A DNA stretch of 64,000 nucleotides, taken from an uncultured Eubacteriales bacterium (GTDB taxonomy: Bacteria; Bacillota; Clostridia; Oscillospirales; Acutalibacteraceae). The notes below the pieces were generated by a model. That model did no database searches and had not been told where the DNA came from. It saw only the letters and a program-made list of their open reading frames with translations. The position numbers and the translations under genes were made by a program. Below are positions 34,942-44,496 of this stretch, piece by piece. The DNA lies in the NCBI GenBank assembly GCA_934546985.1, contig CAKTEE010000003.1:1-64000 (forward strand). The letters are read 5' to 3'. Each line of letters begins with the position of its first letter. Position 1 is the first letter of the stretch.

Positions 34942-36723
34942 TTAATCCTCTAAAATTCCCGCCTTTTTTAGCCGAGATATAATCTCACAAACAATATAAG
35001 TACGATTAAACGGCGTCATGAAATAAAAACCGTCACAACTATCCCGAAGCTGTGCGGCAAGCTCCGCCGCAATGCTGATACCCGCTTCTTCCGCCGCTTC
35101 TTTTTCCATGTCCTGTTTGAATTTTTGAAGAATGCTTTCCGGTATTTTTATCCCCGGGACTTCGTTATTCATATAATGAGCATTGCGCCAGCTGACCAGC
35201 GGCATAATTCCCGCCAGTACTTTAATTCCCTGTGCACGCACTTCATTCAGGAACACTTTGCGAGCTGGGTCAAAGACAGGCTGGGTCAGCAAAAAAGATG
35301 CGCCGCTTTCTTTTTTCCTGCACGCGCGTTTTAGTTCCGCCGTTTGATTCCCGGCATTGGGATTCAGCGCGCCTCCAATCAGTATTGGTTTTTCACTGAA
35401 AATCTCATGATTCATCCCCTGAATCATGGACATCATTTGCAGAGAATTCAGATTGAATACTTGTTTGATAAAGCCGCGTTCTTCTTCCGGCACCGGGTCG
35501 CCTGTAATGGAAAGAATGGACCGTATTCCCTCCGCATGCGCGCCCAATACAATAGAACGCAGTGCATTTGCATTCCGGTCACGGCAGCAGATATGCGGAA
35601 TCACATCAATTCCAATATCTCTTTTGATTTTCGCAGAGCATAATACGGAATCAATCCTTGCCCGCGCCAGGGGGGAATCAGATATGGTTATCCCGTCAAT
35701 ACCTGCATCGCGCAGATGTTCCGCCCCCCGCATCACTTTTGATAAATCACTGGTATAGGGAGGATCTAATTCAGCGATAATAACAAATTTGCCTGCGGAC
35801 AGCCGCCTGCCCAAACGTGACAGCCGCGGTGCGCTATTCGGTTTTTCCTCCTTCATGTCAGCATTCTCACCGGATTGGCGTATATGGGTCAATCTACCCG
35901 CCAGTGCTTCAATATAAGTGGGCATAGTTCCACAGCATCCGCCTAAAATCCGCACACCGGCATTCTCCATTTCCGCAGTAGCACGGGCAAAATATTCAGC
36001 ATCAGAAGTAAAAACAGTCCGTCCGTTTTCAATGGTCGGATAGCCGGCATTCGGCATAACAGAAAGGGGTTTGCTGAAATTCCTGAGAGCTTTGGCCAGC
36101 TTCAGCAAGTGTGCAGGGCCAACGCCGCAGTTCATACCCAAAACACTAATATACGGCGATTCTTCCGCAAGCTGGGCAATTGCCCGCAAAGAGATTCCCT
36201 GTTGAGTCATACCCTCTGAAGAAAAAGTAAAAGAAGCGATAATTTCCGCATCCGGGCATTTTTGACAGATATACTGTGCACATTCCAGCACCGGCTGTGG
36301 ATGGGAAAAGGTTTCAAAAACAAAAGTATGCGCGCCCGCTTCCAGAAAACAATCCGCTATGGCATGATATTCCTGCGTATGGTCTGTTTCCTCAGCTGAA
36401 AATATTGGACCAATGTCCGCCGCTGCTACCGCATAACTGCCCGCGCATTCCTGCACCAGCTGATAACCGGCACGGATTACCTCCAGCACCTTTTCTAAAG
36501 GCAATTCCAACGCCGCTGTATTTGCCGCAAAAGTATTGGAACGCAAAAGCTGTGCACCCGCGTCCAGATATGCATGATGAATGCGGCGAACCAGCGCCGG
36601 ATTCTGCAAATTGGCAAGCTCACATCCTTTGGAAGATTCCCCTGTCAGTTTGGAAATATAGGTACCCATTGCACCATCGGCAAGGATTGTATTATCTTGT
36701 TCCAACAGTTCTTTTAATTTCAT
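34942..36723 (-). CDS. yitJ: Bifunctional homocysteine S-methyltransferase / methylenetetrahydrofolate reductase (YitJ-type)
   Basis: In this 593-residue fusion, residues 1-285 are a cobalamin-independent homocysteine methyltransferase with zinc ligands Cys199 (MNCG) and Cys263-Cys264 (GGCCGT). Residues 300-593 are a methylenetetrahydrofolate reductase barrel (IIAELDPPYTSDLSK, SGASFLLTQPVFDPARK, GIMPLVSWRNAHYM). It couples 5-methyl-THF production to methionine synthesis. No SAM riboswitch is visible in the short leader, in contrast to B. subtilis yitJ. The promoter lies 42 bases upstream. Confidence 0.93.
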   Translation of the reverse strand: MKLKELLEQDNTILADGAMGTYISKLTGESSKGCELANLQNPALVRRIHHAYLDAGAQLLRSNTFAANTAALELPLEKVLEVIRAGYQLVQECAGSYAVAAADIGPIFSAEETDHTQEYHAIADCFLEAGAHTFVFETFSHPQPVLECAQYICQKCPDAEIIASFTFSSEGMTQQGISLRAIAQLAEESPYISVLGMNCGVGPAHLLKLAKALRNFSKPLSVMPNAGYPTIENGRTVFTSDAEYFARATAEMENAGVRILGGCCGTMPTYIEALAGRLTHIRQSGENADMKEEKPNSAPRLSRLGRRLSAGKFVIIAELDPPYTSDLSKVMRGAEHLRDAGIDGITISDSPLARARIDSVLCSAKIKRDIGIDVIPHICCRDRNANALRSIVLGAHAEGIRSILSITGDPVPEEERGFIKQVFNLNSLQMMSMIQGMNHEIFSEKPILIGGALNPNAGNQTAELKRACRKKESGASFLLTQPVFDPARKVFLNEVRAQGIKVLAGIMPLVSWRNAHYMNNEVPGIKIPESILQKFKQDMEKEAAEEAGISIAAELAAQLRDSCDGFYFMTPFNRTYIVCEIISRLKKAGILED

Positions 36724-36764
36724 GATCCAAAAAACCCTCTTTCCCGCGCAGATTTCTGGTGTTT

Positions 36765-36793
36765 AGTATAACACATTCCGGTATTAGGGGCAA
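36765..36793 (-). promoter_or_regulatory. Promoter of yitJ
   Basis: On the minus strand TTGCCC (36788-36793) and TATACT (36765-36770) are 17 bases apart, 42 bases before the ATG. Confidence 0.7.
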
Positions 36794-37137
36794 ATTTAGC
36801 AACCAATTCCGGATATACAAGTTATGTATTACTTTTCATATAAATTTTTTATATGGCAGCCGGCAGAAAACACAGATAAAACAGAGAGGCATATTTGAAG
36901 AGATATACTGCAAATATATTTTAATTTTTCTTTTTATCTTTTTTCGGGATATTTTTACGTACATCACCTAATTTGAACACGAAAAAATGAGAAAAGTCCC
37001 AAAATTTAAAAAAGTAGAAAAAATCTGTAGAATTTTTGTCCTGCAGGTTTTATAATTTATACTTGTATTGGTGTAATCAGCCCCGCGGCAAAACAAAAGC
37101 GTTTGCACTGCGGGTTCGAAAAAGGATGGAGAAGACT
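36794..37137 (+). other. pyrG upstream region and leader
   Basis: TATAAT at 37051-37056 is a likely -10, but no strong -35 is seen. The leader includes CCCGC / GCGGG (37081-37113) enclosing a loop. The start of the leader is not the pppGGGC type known for CTP-sensed pyrG attenuation. The rest is very AT-rich and shows nothing. Confidence 0.4.
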
Positions 37138-38751
37138 ATGGCAGCAAAATTTATATTTGTTCTCGGCGGCGTTGTTTCCGGCCTTGGCAAAGGCATTACC
37201 GCCGCATCTCTCGGCCGTTTGCTTAAAGCACGCGGAATGAAAGTGACAATGCAGAAATTTGACCCATACTTAAACGTTGACCCAGGAACCATGAACCCAA
37301 TCCAGCACGGTGAGGTTTTTGTTACCGACGACGGTGCAGAAACGGATTTGGATTTGGGGCATTATGAACGCTTTATTGATGAAAGCCTGACAAAATACAG
37401 CAATGTAACCGCCGGTAAAGCTTACTGGTCTGTAATTTCAGATGAACGCGCGGGTAAATATTCCGGCAGCACCATCCAGGTAGTACCTCACATTACCAAC
37501 GAAATTAAAAAACGTATGGTACGCGGCGCAGAGGTTGACAAAACTGATATTGCCATCATCGAAGTCGGCGGTACGGTAGGCGACATTGAAAGCCTTCCCT
37601 TTGTAGAAGCGGTACGTCAGCTCTGCATTGAGCGCGGGCGTGATAACTGCATGGTAATTTATGTTACGCTGGTTCCCCGTATTACCCCATCGATGGAACT
37701 GAAAACAAAGCCGACCCAGCATAGCGTAAAAGAACTGCTGAGCAACGGGATTCAGCCCGATGTTATCGTAACTCGGTGCGATATGGATATTCCAAAGGAT
37801 ATACGCGAAAAAATCGGTCTGTTCTGTAATGTTCCGTGGCAAAACGTAATTCCTAATATTGACCTGCCATTCTTATATGAAGTTCCGCTGGCGCTGGAAC
37901 GGGAAAACCTCCCGCAGATTGTATGCGACCGTCTAAAGCTTCCATGTCCGGAACCGGAGCTTTCCGACTGGACAAACCTTGTAGAAGCATTGTATCATCC
38001 GGAAGGCCAGGTAAAAATTGCAATTGTCGGCAAATACACCTCCCTGCATGATGCCTATATCAGCGTTGTAGAAGCGCTCAAGCACGGAGGTATCGCCCAC
38101 AAAACAGATGTTGACATCAAATGGGTGGACAGTGAAACACTGACGCCGGAAAACATTCAAACTCAGCTTGGCAATGTTACAGGCATTCTGGTCCCGGGCG
38201 GTTTCGGTGAACGCGGCATTGAAGGAATGATTCTTGCGGCGCAGTATGCACGCGAAAACAACGTTCCATACTTTGGCATTTGCCTTGGTATGCAGATTGC
38301 GGTCATCGAATACGGCAGGCATGTTGCAAACTTCCCTGATTGCCATTCCGCAGAATTCGCACCGGAATGTACCAGCCCGGTTATCGACCTACTGCCGGAA
38401 CAAAAATCTGTAGAAATGATGGGCGCCACCATGCGCCTTGGCAAATACCCATGCAAGCTGGCAGACGGTTCCCTTGCTAAAAAAGTATACGGCGGCGAAG
38501 AACTAATTTATGAACGCCATCGCCACCGTTATGAACTGAATAACGATTTCCGATCCGCCCTCGCTGACGCCGGACTGACTCTGTGCGGAAAATCGCCGGA
38601 CAACAAAGTTGTCGAAATGATTGAAATCGGCAGTCACCCATGGTTTATTGCTGCACAGTTCCACCCTGAATTCAAATCCCGCCCCAACCGTCCTCATCCG
38701 CTGTTTGCCGGCTTTGTCGGCGCGGCAAAGGAATTGGCGAATAAAAAATAA
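37138..38751 (+). CDS. pyrG: CTP synthase
   Basis: CTP synthase aminates UTP to CTP with glutamine and ATP. The 537-residue protein has the N-terminal synthase domain KFIFVLGGVVSGLGKG (P-loop, residues 4-19) and FDPYLNVDPGTMNPIQHGEV, and a C-terminal class-I glutamine amidotransferase with FGICLGMQIAV (catalytic Cys near 379) and the closing His and Glu in QFHPEF. The ATG at 37138 has GGAG at spacing 6. Length matches the family. Confidence 0.96.
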   Translation: MAAKFIFVLGGVVSGLGKGITAASLGRLLKARGMKVTMQKFDPYLNVDPGTMNPIQHGEVFVTDDGAETDLDLGHYERFIDESLTKYSNVTAGKAYWSVISDERAGKYSGSTIQVVPHITNEIKKRMVRGAEVDKTDIAIIEVGGTVGDIESLPFVEAVRQLCIERGRDNCMVIYVTLVPRITPSMELKTKPTQHSVKELLSNGIQPDVIVTRCDMDIPKDIREKIGLFCNVPWQNVIPNIDLPFLYEVPLALERENLPQIVCDRLKLPCPEPELSDWTNLVEALYHPEGQVKIAIVGKYTSLHDAYISVVEALKHGGIAHKTDVDIKWVDSETLTPENIQTQLGNVTGILVPGGFGERGIEGMILAAQYARENNVPYFGICLGMQIAVIEYGRHVANFPDCHSAEFAPECTSPVIDLLPEQKSVEMMGATMRLGKYPCKLADGSLAKKVYGGEELIYERHRHRYELNNDFRSALADAGLTLCGKSPDNKVVEMIEIGSHPWFIAAQFHPEFKSRPNRPHPLFAGFVGAAKELANKK

Positions 38752-38762
38752 TTTTTTACGGC

Positions 38763-38791
38763 TTGCAAAAAAGAATGAATTCTTTTATAAT
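38763..38791 (+). promoter_or_regulatory. Promoter with terminator-like hairpin downstream
   Basis: TTGCAA (38763-38768) and TATAAT (38786-38791) are 17 bases apart. The terminator-like hairpin at 38826-38864 lies between this promoter and the next gene. Confidence 0.7.
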
Positions 38792-38825
38792 AGATTTTAA
38801 AAGAATATTTGCGCGTATAATGGTT

Positions 38826-38864
38826 CAGCGTGAAGTCAAGTATTTGACTTCACGCTGATTTTTT
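38826..38864 (+). terminator. Terminator after pyrG, or attenuator before the DUF2798 gene
   Basis: A 14-bp perfect stem CAGCGTGAAGTCAA (38826-38839) / TTGACTTCACGCTG (38844-38857) has a 4-nt loop followed by ATTTTTT. It can end pyrG transcripts and also those begun at 38763-38791. Confidence 0.85.
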
Positions 38865-38910
38865 GCACAAATATTCTATTGATTATTTTTATAGGAAAGA
38901 GGTTTATTCC

Positions 38911-39429
38911 ATGGAATTTTATATGAAATTACCGCGAAACAAAAAAGAATTTGCCCTGTTCATGGCGATTATTTCCATTATTTCCGTCAACATTATTGCA
39001 CCGCTGATTACCTGCTTTGAAATGGGTTTTCATTTGTATGTTTGGGCGGATGCACTTAAAATTATGCCTTTCATTTGGTTAAGCATTATTGCCCTTGTCC
39101 TTACAACCTACAAGCCTGCAGAATGGATGACTGCAAAAATCACTCAGAAAGGTGACAGTTTCAACGCACATATTGTAGTAAATATTATGTGTACTGTATT
39201 TTTAATGTCTATTTTTTTAACAGTCATCGGCACATGGATTGGCAGCAGGCAAATAAGCATGGAACCGATTTATCTGTTCTTTTACAAATGGCCGCGTAAC
39301 TTTGCTATATCCTTTGCGGTGGAATTATGTATTGCACAGCCAATTGCAAGGGCGGTCATTTACAGGCTGCATCTTGCAATGGATAAAAATAAAGCTATTG
39401 AACCGACAGCTATCCGCTTCGATTCCTAA
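38911..39429 (+). CDS. DUF2798-type membrane protein
   Basis: This 172-residue protein has four membrane helices (first: FALFMAIISIISVNIIAPLI). The pattern LPRNKKEF just before the first helix and the ending FAISFAVELCIAQPIARAVI are typical of DUF2798 proteins, whose role is unknown. The ATG at 38911 is chosen for AGGAAAGAGG upstream. Its start sits 47 bases beyond a terminator-like hairpin, so it may be expressed by read-through only. Confidence 0.75.
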   Translation: MEFYMKLPRNKKEFALFMAIISIISVNIIAPLITCFEMGFHLYVWADALKIMPFIWLSIIALVLTTYKPAEWMTAKITQKGDSFNAHIVVNIMCTVFLMSIFLTVIGTWIGSRQISMEPIYLFFYKWPRNFAISFAVELCIAQPIARAVIYRLHLAMDKNKAIEPTAIRFDS

Positions 39430-39479
39430 ACAACACCCGCCATATTACGGATAAAAATCCGTAAATGGCGGGTGTTGTT
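39428..39479. terminator. Long hairpin terminator between convergent genes
   Basis: AACAACACCCGCCAT pairs with ATGGCGGGTGTTGTT and an inner TTACGGA/TCCGTAA continues the stem. It serves both the DUF2798 gene and the EamA gene. Confidence 0.85.
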
Positions 39480-39510
39480 CTTGATATACTGTGTAAAATC
39501 ACTGTTTTAA

Positions 39511-40458
39511 CTATTTGATTTTTAAAGAACGTTTTGTTTCCAGAAAACCGGGCAAAATAGAAATCAGAGAACCACACAAAATTAACAAAATGCCGGCAGC
39601 ACGATGAAGCGGGATTGCTTCCTTCAATATGACACAAGCCAAAACCGGCGCAAGGGCAGGTTTAAAGAAAAACACTAAGGAAGCTGTGTTTGCCGAAGTT
39701 TTCTCCATTGCCATGAAATAACATGCGTAACCGATTCCCGTGACACCAATACTTACATACAGCACCGTCGAGAGATTAGCAAGGGTATACCCCTGCACAA
39801 ACGGAATTTCCGCAAATGTTGACAACCCATGCGAACGCAAAAAACAAGCGATACCGTCAATATGGCTGAGCAGAGAAAGCAGAAACATTTCAGCACTGCC
39901 AAACAAAAAACCAAAACAGGTAACAACCACTCCACCGTATTCCCGGCACTGTTTTTTGCCCATGACCCCATACAGTGCGAAAGTCAGTGTAGCAAGCATG
40001 GTAAACAATACCCCTGCGGTACTGATGTCCGTATGCAGGGGATTAATCAGTACAATAATCCCGAGCGCTGCCACAGCTATGGCAATTATATTGTGCGGAT
40101 AAACAGGCTCCCGTAAAAGAAAAAACGCAAACAGAAGCACAAACAGAGGATTACTGCTGAACAACACCGCAACTACAGAGGCATTGGTGTTCATAACAGC
40201 AAGCTGATACAGCGTCATGCTCACCACTACACCAACAAATCCCAGCAAAGCAAACCTTGCGGCCGCCCCGCCCGACAGCCTCCGTCTCTTTTTCTGAAGC
40301 ATACGCAATGCAAACGGCAGCAGGAGCAAGCCGCCGACAAAAAAACGGGTGAATGTTAACTGAACCGGATGAAACACACCTGCAATCGTTTTCAGTGCAA
40401 TTTCCATGGTACTGAAAAGCAGGGTTGCCGCCGCAATATAGAAAACACCTTTTTTCAA
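39511..40458 (-). CDS. EamA/DMT-family transporter
   Basis: This 315-residue protein has ten predicted helices made of two EamA repeats. The first begins GVFYIAAATLLFSTMEIALK and the second includes LFTMLATLTFALYGVMGKKQ. This family exports amino acids, metabolites or nucleotide sugars. The start is TTG with AAGAGG at spacing 9. The substrate is unknown. Confidence 0.88.
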   Translation of the reverse strand: MKKGVFYIAAATLLFSTMEIALKTIAGVFHPVQLTFTRFFVGGLLLLPFALRMLQKKRRRLSGGAAARFALLGFVGVVVSMTLYQLAVMNTNASVVAVLFSSNPLFVLLFAFFLLREPVYPHNIIAIAVAALGIIVLINPLHTDISTAGVLFTMLATLTFALYGVMGKKQCREYGGVVVTCFGFLFGSAEMFLLSLLSHIDGIACFLRSHGLSTFAEIPFVQGYTLANLSTVLYVSIGVTGIGYACYFMAMEKTSANTASLVFFFKPALAPVLACVILKEAIPLHRAAGILLILCGSLISILPGFLETKRSLKIK

Positions 40459-40490
40459 TAGAAAGACCTCTTATTCTCTATAAAATCACA

Positions 40491-41162
40491 TTATTTACCC
40501 CGAAGCATAATTCCAAGCGCCGCACACAGCAAAGCACAGCATCCCCAGACCGCTTTAGTCTGCCAAATACCGGACAGTACGGCTCCCAGGAAGGCACCCG
40601 CACAAAAGCAGGCAATAATCAGCATATAGCGTAAAAACCGCCGCCATGCCTCCACGTCTTTTTCCGTGCAGAACAGAAAAAAATTCTCCGCCGCTGAGCG
40701 AAGGTTTCCCGTACATACCGTTGTCGCATAAGGCGCACCTTTCATTCGCCGGAAAGAATGCACCTGCATGGAACATATGAAAGAAATGGTGACATTCACA
40801 ACCACATTGGGCATCTGCACGGGCAGAAAACCAATAACAAGCATAAGTAATATTTCCACAAGCAAAATGATATGTTCCCATTGCATAACCTTTTTTGCTG
40901 AAGAATGCTTTCTAATCCACTCCGCCGCAAGCACTCCCAGAAAAAACGCGGTTACCGGAACCAGATAATAAACCGCTTTTCCTATCTGCCCTTGCGCCGC
41001 ATCAACAGCAAGCAGAACGATATTCCCCGTCTGCGCATTGGCAAACACACCGCCCCAGCAAAGGTAAGTATAAGCGTCCAGAAAACCTCCGGTCAGCGCA
41101 AGCAAAATACCCACCGGCAGTCTTTCATGCACCGGGATAGAAGCTGTTTCCGTGCGCTTCAC
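40491..41162 (-). CDS. DUF1275 (YoaK-like) membrane protein
   Basis: This 223-residue protein has six helices. The signature GGFLDAYTYLCWGGVFANAQ followed by TGNIVLLAV is diagnostic of DUF1275, whose role is unproven. A central KGAPYATTVCTGNLR is also conserved. The start is GTG with AGGAGGGG at spacing 7. Confidence 0.88.
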   Translation of the reverse strand: MKRTETASIPVHERLPVGILLALTGGFLDAYTYLCWGGVFANAQTGNIVLLAVDAAQGQIGKAVYYLVPVTAFFLGVLAAEWIRKHSSAKKVMQWEHIILLVEILLMLVIGFLPVQMPNVVVNVTISFICSMQVHSFRRMKGAPYATTVCTGNLRSAAENFFLFCTEKDVEAWRRFLRYMLIIACFCAGAFLGAVLSGIWQTKAVWGCCALLCAALGIMLRGK

Positions 41163-41219
41163 AGCTATCCCCTCCTAAGTGAAACCATTTTGTTAAAATC
41201 TGTACTATTATAGTTTGAT

Positions 41220-42152
41220 TCATTTGGATTGTAAAGTATTCTGCCCTTGATCCTTTTGTTTCAGCTTTTTACGCTGACGGCTCAGCCGCAGCCGCAGTCC
41301 AAAAGAAATCCCTGTAAAAATCAAGCTTAACACTACTGCAATAAAATTTAAACTGACATCGCGGCTGACAGCAATAATCTTCTGCTGTGTCTGCGCATCA
41401 GGCACAGGAAAAGCCGTTAACCCCATATATTTATAAAAATTCATTCCTGTGATAATCAGCGAAAATATCAAAAGCCCCACAGAAAAAGCAAGGAATGCAT
41501 TGAACACCCTTTGCCTGCGCAGAAGCAATGCGCTGTTGTTTTGCCTTCGGTCAAAAGGCTCTTCGGAACAATGCTTTTCCGCAGGTGCATTAAAATAATG
41601 ATAACCATTATTTCCCCAAACATATTCCCATCCGCAGTCTGTATATTTTTTTAAAAACGTACCATAATCTTTAACGTCTTCATCATAAACAATACGGTAA
41701 TTTTGCTGTTCAGGTGCAGTCAGCAAAAAAGTATATTCCGGACGGGATACACGCAGCAAAATCCGCCCTTCTTTTGCCTGCTCCTCCAGCCACTGCTCTT
41801 CTTCTTCCGCCGTTGTTCCGCGGAAATTTTTACGCAGGTTATCCATTCCGGCAGGGTCACACTCCCTCCGTTTCCACAGGACAAGCCCATTGCCCTCCTG
41901 TACTTTTACAAAATCACTGTCTGTATAAACTGCCAGATTTTCCCGGGATTCTGACGGTTGAAAATAATAAAAACAATCCTCCGGTTCGCTTTTACGGAAA
42001 GTAAACTCCCCTTTCACTGTTTCCAAACCGGTTACCAGCCAACCCTCCTGTGCCTTCTCTGCAAGCATCTCTGCTGTTCCCGGCATATCAGAAAACCACA
42101 TGGGCCGCTTTTCTATTTTAATTCCCCGTTGTTTCACCACAATCATTCCCAT
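41220..42152 (-). CDS. DUF2812-domain membrane protein
   Basis: This 310-residue protein has two soluble repeats, near residues 20-75 (PGTAEMLAEKAQEGWLV) and 125-190 (KYTDCGWEYVWGNNGYHYFN), each with the DUF2812 pattern of GW plus aromatic residues. Two helices follow near 220 and 270. The family usually lies beside PadR regulators, but none is adjacent. The ATG lacks a strong binding site. Confidence 0.75.
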   Translation of the reverse strand: MGMIVVKQRGIKIEKRPMWFSDMPGTAEMLAEKAQEGWLVTGLETVKGEFTFRKSEPEDCFYYFQPSESRENLAVYTDSDFVKVQEGNGLVLWKRRECDPAGMDNLRKNFRGTTAEEEEQWLEEQAKEGRILLRVSRPEYTFLLTAPEQQNYRIVYDEDVKDYGTFLKKYTDCGWEYVWGNNGYHYFNAPAEKHCSEEPFDRRQNNSALLLRRQRVFNAFLAFSVGLLIFSLIITGMNFYKYMGLTAFPVPDAQTQQKIIAVSRDVSLNFIAVVLSLIFTGISFGLRLRLSRQRKKLKQKDQGQNTLQSK

Positions 42153-42245
42153 CCGAAACTATTATTTCTATTATAACACATGCACAGAAAAAACGCCTGA
42201 TAAATTCCTCTGTTTTATTTCTTCCGGCAGTTCTGCCGATTTTCA

Positions 42246-42274
42246 TTGCCCGGCATCCATAACCGCTGTATAAT
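42246..42274 (+). promoter_or_regulatory. Promoter of hemW
   Basis: TTGCCC (42246-42251) and TATAAT (42269-42274) are 17 bases apart, 42 bases before the GTG start. Confidence 0.7.
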
Positions 42275-42316
42275 AAGCATAGAAATAAAGCTTTGCTGAA
42301 ACTGGAGGAAGTTATT

Positions 42317-43426
42317 GTGCAAGCAATCGGGTTATATATTCATGTGCCGTTCTGTCAGGGCAAATGCCCATACTGCGATTTTTATTCTTTATCGTCAGAT
42401 TCAGACACATACAGTCAATATACGCAAAAGGTGTGTAAAGAACTCCGCCGATGGGGAACCAGATTAATGCGTCCGGCAGATACCCTTTATTTTGGCGGCG
42501 GCACACCGTCTCTGTTGGGAGGGGAAAACATCAGCCAAATTATAAAAACCGCCCAAAATGCTTTTGGATTAGAACACGCGGAAATTACATTGGAGTGCAA
42601 TCCTTCCAACCCTATGGATATTCTTTTGCCTGCGGCTGTATCTGCCGGCGTTAACCGCGTCAGTTTCGGTCTGCAATCTGCAATCAATGACGAACGCCGC
42701 GCCCTCGGTAGAAAAGCATCTGCACAGGATGTACTGCAAGGCATCCAAACCGCACGGACAGCCGGAATCAAAAATATTTCCCTTGATTTAATGCTTGGTA
42801 TTCCCGGGCAGAACATGGATTCTCTGAAAACATCCATCGATTTCTGCGTTCATGCAGGAGTTACACACGTTTCTGCTTACCTTTTAAAAATCGAAGAAGG
42901 CACTCCATTCTTTCAAAAAAAACAACAATTGAACCTGCCGGAAGAAGATATGGTGTGCGATTACTATCTGGAAACCTGTAGTCTGCTGGAAAAAGCAGGG
43001 TTTCAGCAATATGAAATCTCAAATTTTTCTCTGCCCGGATATGAAAGCCGACATAATATAAAGTATTGGAACGGGGAGGAATATTTGGGTATTGGCCCCT
43101 CAGCACATTCCTTCTTAGGTTGTCAACGTTTTTATTACCCGCGCAGCCTGCAGCAATTTTTAGACGGCAGCTTACTTCCCATCCCGGACGGTGACGGCGG
43201 CAGTTTTGAAGAATATGCCATGCTCCGCCTGCGTCTGGCAAAAGGACTTGAAAACAGGCTTGTACAGGAACGGTTTGGTCATCCCATACCCGCAGCATTT
43301 TACAGCAGGTGCATCCCTTTTGCTGAAAGAGGGCTTCTGTATGCAGATGATACTGGAATCCGTTTTACAAAAGAAGGTTTTTTGCTTTCCAATACTTTAA
43401 TCGGCGCAATATTAATTGATGAATAA
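42317..43426 (+). CDS. hemW: HemW-type radical SAM protein (heme chaperone / coproporphyrinogen III oxidase-like)
   Basis: This 369-residue protein has the [4Fe-4S] motif CQGKCPYCDF (CxxxCxxC) at residues 14-23, then FGGGTPSLL and LECNPSNP in the SAM site. The C-terminus has the HemW domain segment PRSLQQFLDGSLLPI. HemW binds heme and is not the oxygen-independent coproporphyrinogen oxidase HemN. GTG at 42317 with GGAGG at spacing 8 is chosen. It begins a two-gene unit with the Gfo/Idh gene. Confidence 0.9.
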   Translation: MQAIGLYIHVPFCQGKCPYCDFYSLSSDSDTYSQYTQKVCKELRRWGTRLMRPADTLYFGGGTPSLLGGENISQIIKTAQNAFGLEHAEITLECNPSNPMDILLPAAVSAGVNRVSFGLQSAINDERRALGRKASAQDVLQGIQTARTAGIKNISLDLMLGIPGQNMDSLKTSIDFCVHAGVTHVSAYLLKIEEGTPFFQKKQQLNLPEEDMVCDYYLETCSLLEKAGFQQYEISNFSLPGYESRHNIKYWNGEEYLGIGPSAHSFLGCQRFYYPRSLQQFLDGSLLPIPDGDGGSFEEYAMLRLRLAKGLENRLVQERFGHPIPAAFYSRCIPFAERGLLYADDTGIRFTKEGFLLSNTLIGAILIDE

Positions 43427-43440
43427 AGGAGCCGTTATCC

Positions 43441-44427
43441 ATGAATAAAACCATTCGATGGGGAATTCTTTCCGCTGCAAATATCGCGCATAAATTTGCA
43501 AACTCTAACGCATTGGTTCATGGCAGTGAAATTATCGCTGTTGCGGCCCGTACCCTTGCAAAAGCTCAGAAATTCGCCGCGATGTATAATATTCCCAAAG
43601 CATACGGAAGTTATCAGGAATTATTGCAGGACACGGATATTGACGCAGTATATATTGCAACCATTCACCCCCACCACACCGAATGGGTAAAGGCAGCGCT
43701 TCTTGCAGGAAAAGCAGTTTTATGTGAAAAACCTTTGGGAATGAACGTTGAACAGGCAAAAGAGTGCGCATCACTCGCGCAGGAGAAAGGCGTATTCCTG
43801 ATGGAAGGCATCTGGACTTCATTTCTTCCGGTTTATCAAACCGTTAAGCAATGGATTCTGGACCAGCGCATTGGAAACATCCGTATGGTAACGGCTGAAT
43901 TTGCATTTATGGATTCCCTTGGAAAAGAAGGACGCCTGCTGAACCCTGCATTAGGCGGCGGATGCCTTTTAGACCTTGGTGTTTACACCACTTTCTTTGC
44001 AGGGCAAGTCTTAGGTTTTGAACCGGTTTCTATTAACGGCGTTATACGAACAACTGCAACCGGCGTAGACGGGGCTGCAGTTTACACCCTGCAATACGAA
44101 AACGGCGCTATTGCCTCCCTCTCTTGTGGGATTGATTATTCCGGAGTTAACCAAGCGCGCATTTACGGCGAAAAAGGATATATATACATTGAAAATTTTT
44201 CTTTTGACCCGCATGCTTTTCTATATATTGACAATTTTCCGATGGCATCGGATTATCATCACGAAAATGACAATCAGTCGTTTAAATACGAAATTTCCCA
44301 TGTAGTGGAATGCCTGAACAAAAACCTGATACAAAGTGATATTATTCCTCTTGACCACACCATCAAGGCGGCATGTATTACTGATCAGCTTCTGCAAAAA
44401 TATGGGATAACCGCACCAAGCAAATAA
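43441..44427 (+). CDS. Gfo/Idh/MocA-family oxidoreductase
   Basis: In this 328-residue protein, residues 5-120 form the NAD(P)-binding Rossmann domain (RWGILSAANIAHKFANSN, then a CEKPLGMNVEQAKE segment whose Lys is catalytic), followed by a C-terminal sheet domain with LLDLGVYTTFFAGQVLG. It oxidises or reduces a sugar or cyclitol; the substrate is unknown. AAAGGAG precedes the ATG. Confidence 0.9.
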   Translation: MNKTIRWGILSAANIAHKFANSNALVHGSEIIAVAARTLAKAQKFAAMYNIPKAYGSYQELLQDTDIDAVYIATIHPHHTEWVKAALLAGKAVLCEKPLGMNVEQAKECASLAQEKGVFLMEGIWTSFLPVYQTVKQWILDQRIGNIRMVTAEFAFMDSLGKEGRLLNPALGGGCLLDLGVYTTFFAGQVLGFEPVSINGVIRTTATGVDGAAVYTLQYENGAIASLSCGIDYSGVNQARIYGEKGYIYIENFSFDPHAFLYIDNFPMASDYHHENDNQSFKYEISHVVECLNKNLIQSDIIPLDHTIKAACITDQLLQKYGITAPSK

Positions 44428-44437
44428 ATCTATGCAA

Positions 44438-44470
44438 AACAGGAGGCGCTGTTCATTAGCGCCTCCTGTT
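44438..44470. terminator. Hairpin after the Gfo/Idh gene
   Basis: A 13-bp perfect stem AACAGGAGGCGCT (44438-44450) / AGCGCCTCCTGTT (44458-44470), with no clear T-run. It lies 10 bases after the stop codon and probably slows or ends transcription. Confidence 0.6.
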
Positions 44471-44496
44471 ACCATGTCAATATCAAAATATGCTTC

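Noticed and set aside
36724..37137. S-box (SAM) riboswitch upstream of yitJ
   Set aside because: The leader is only about 30-40 bases from the -10 box and contains no S-box core.
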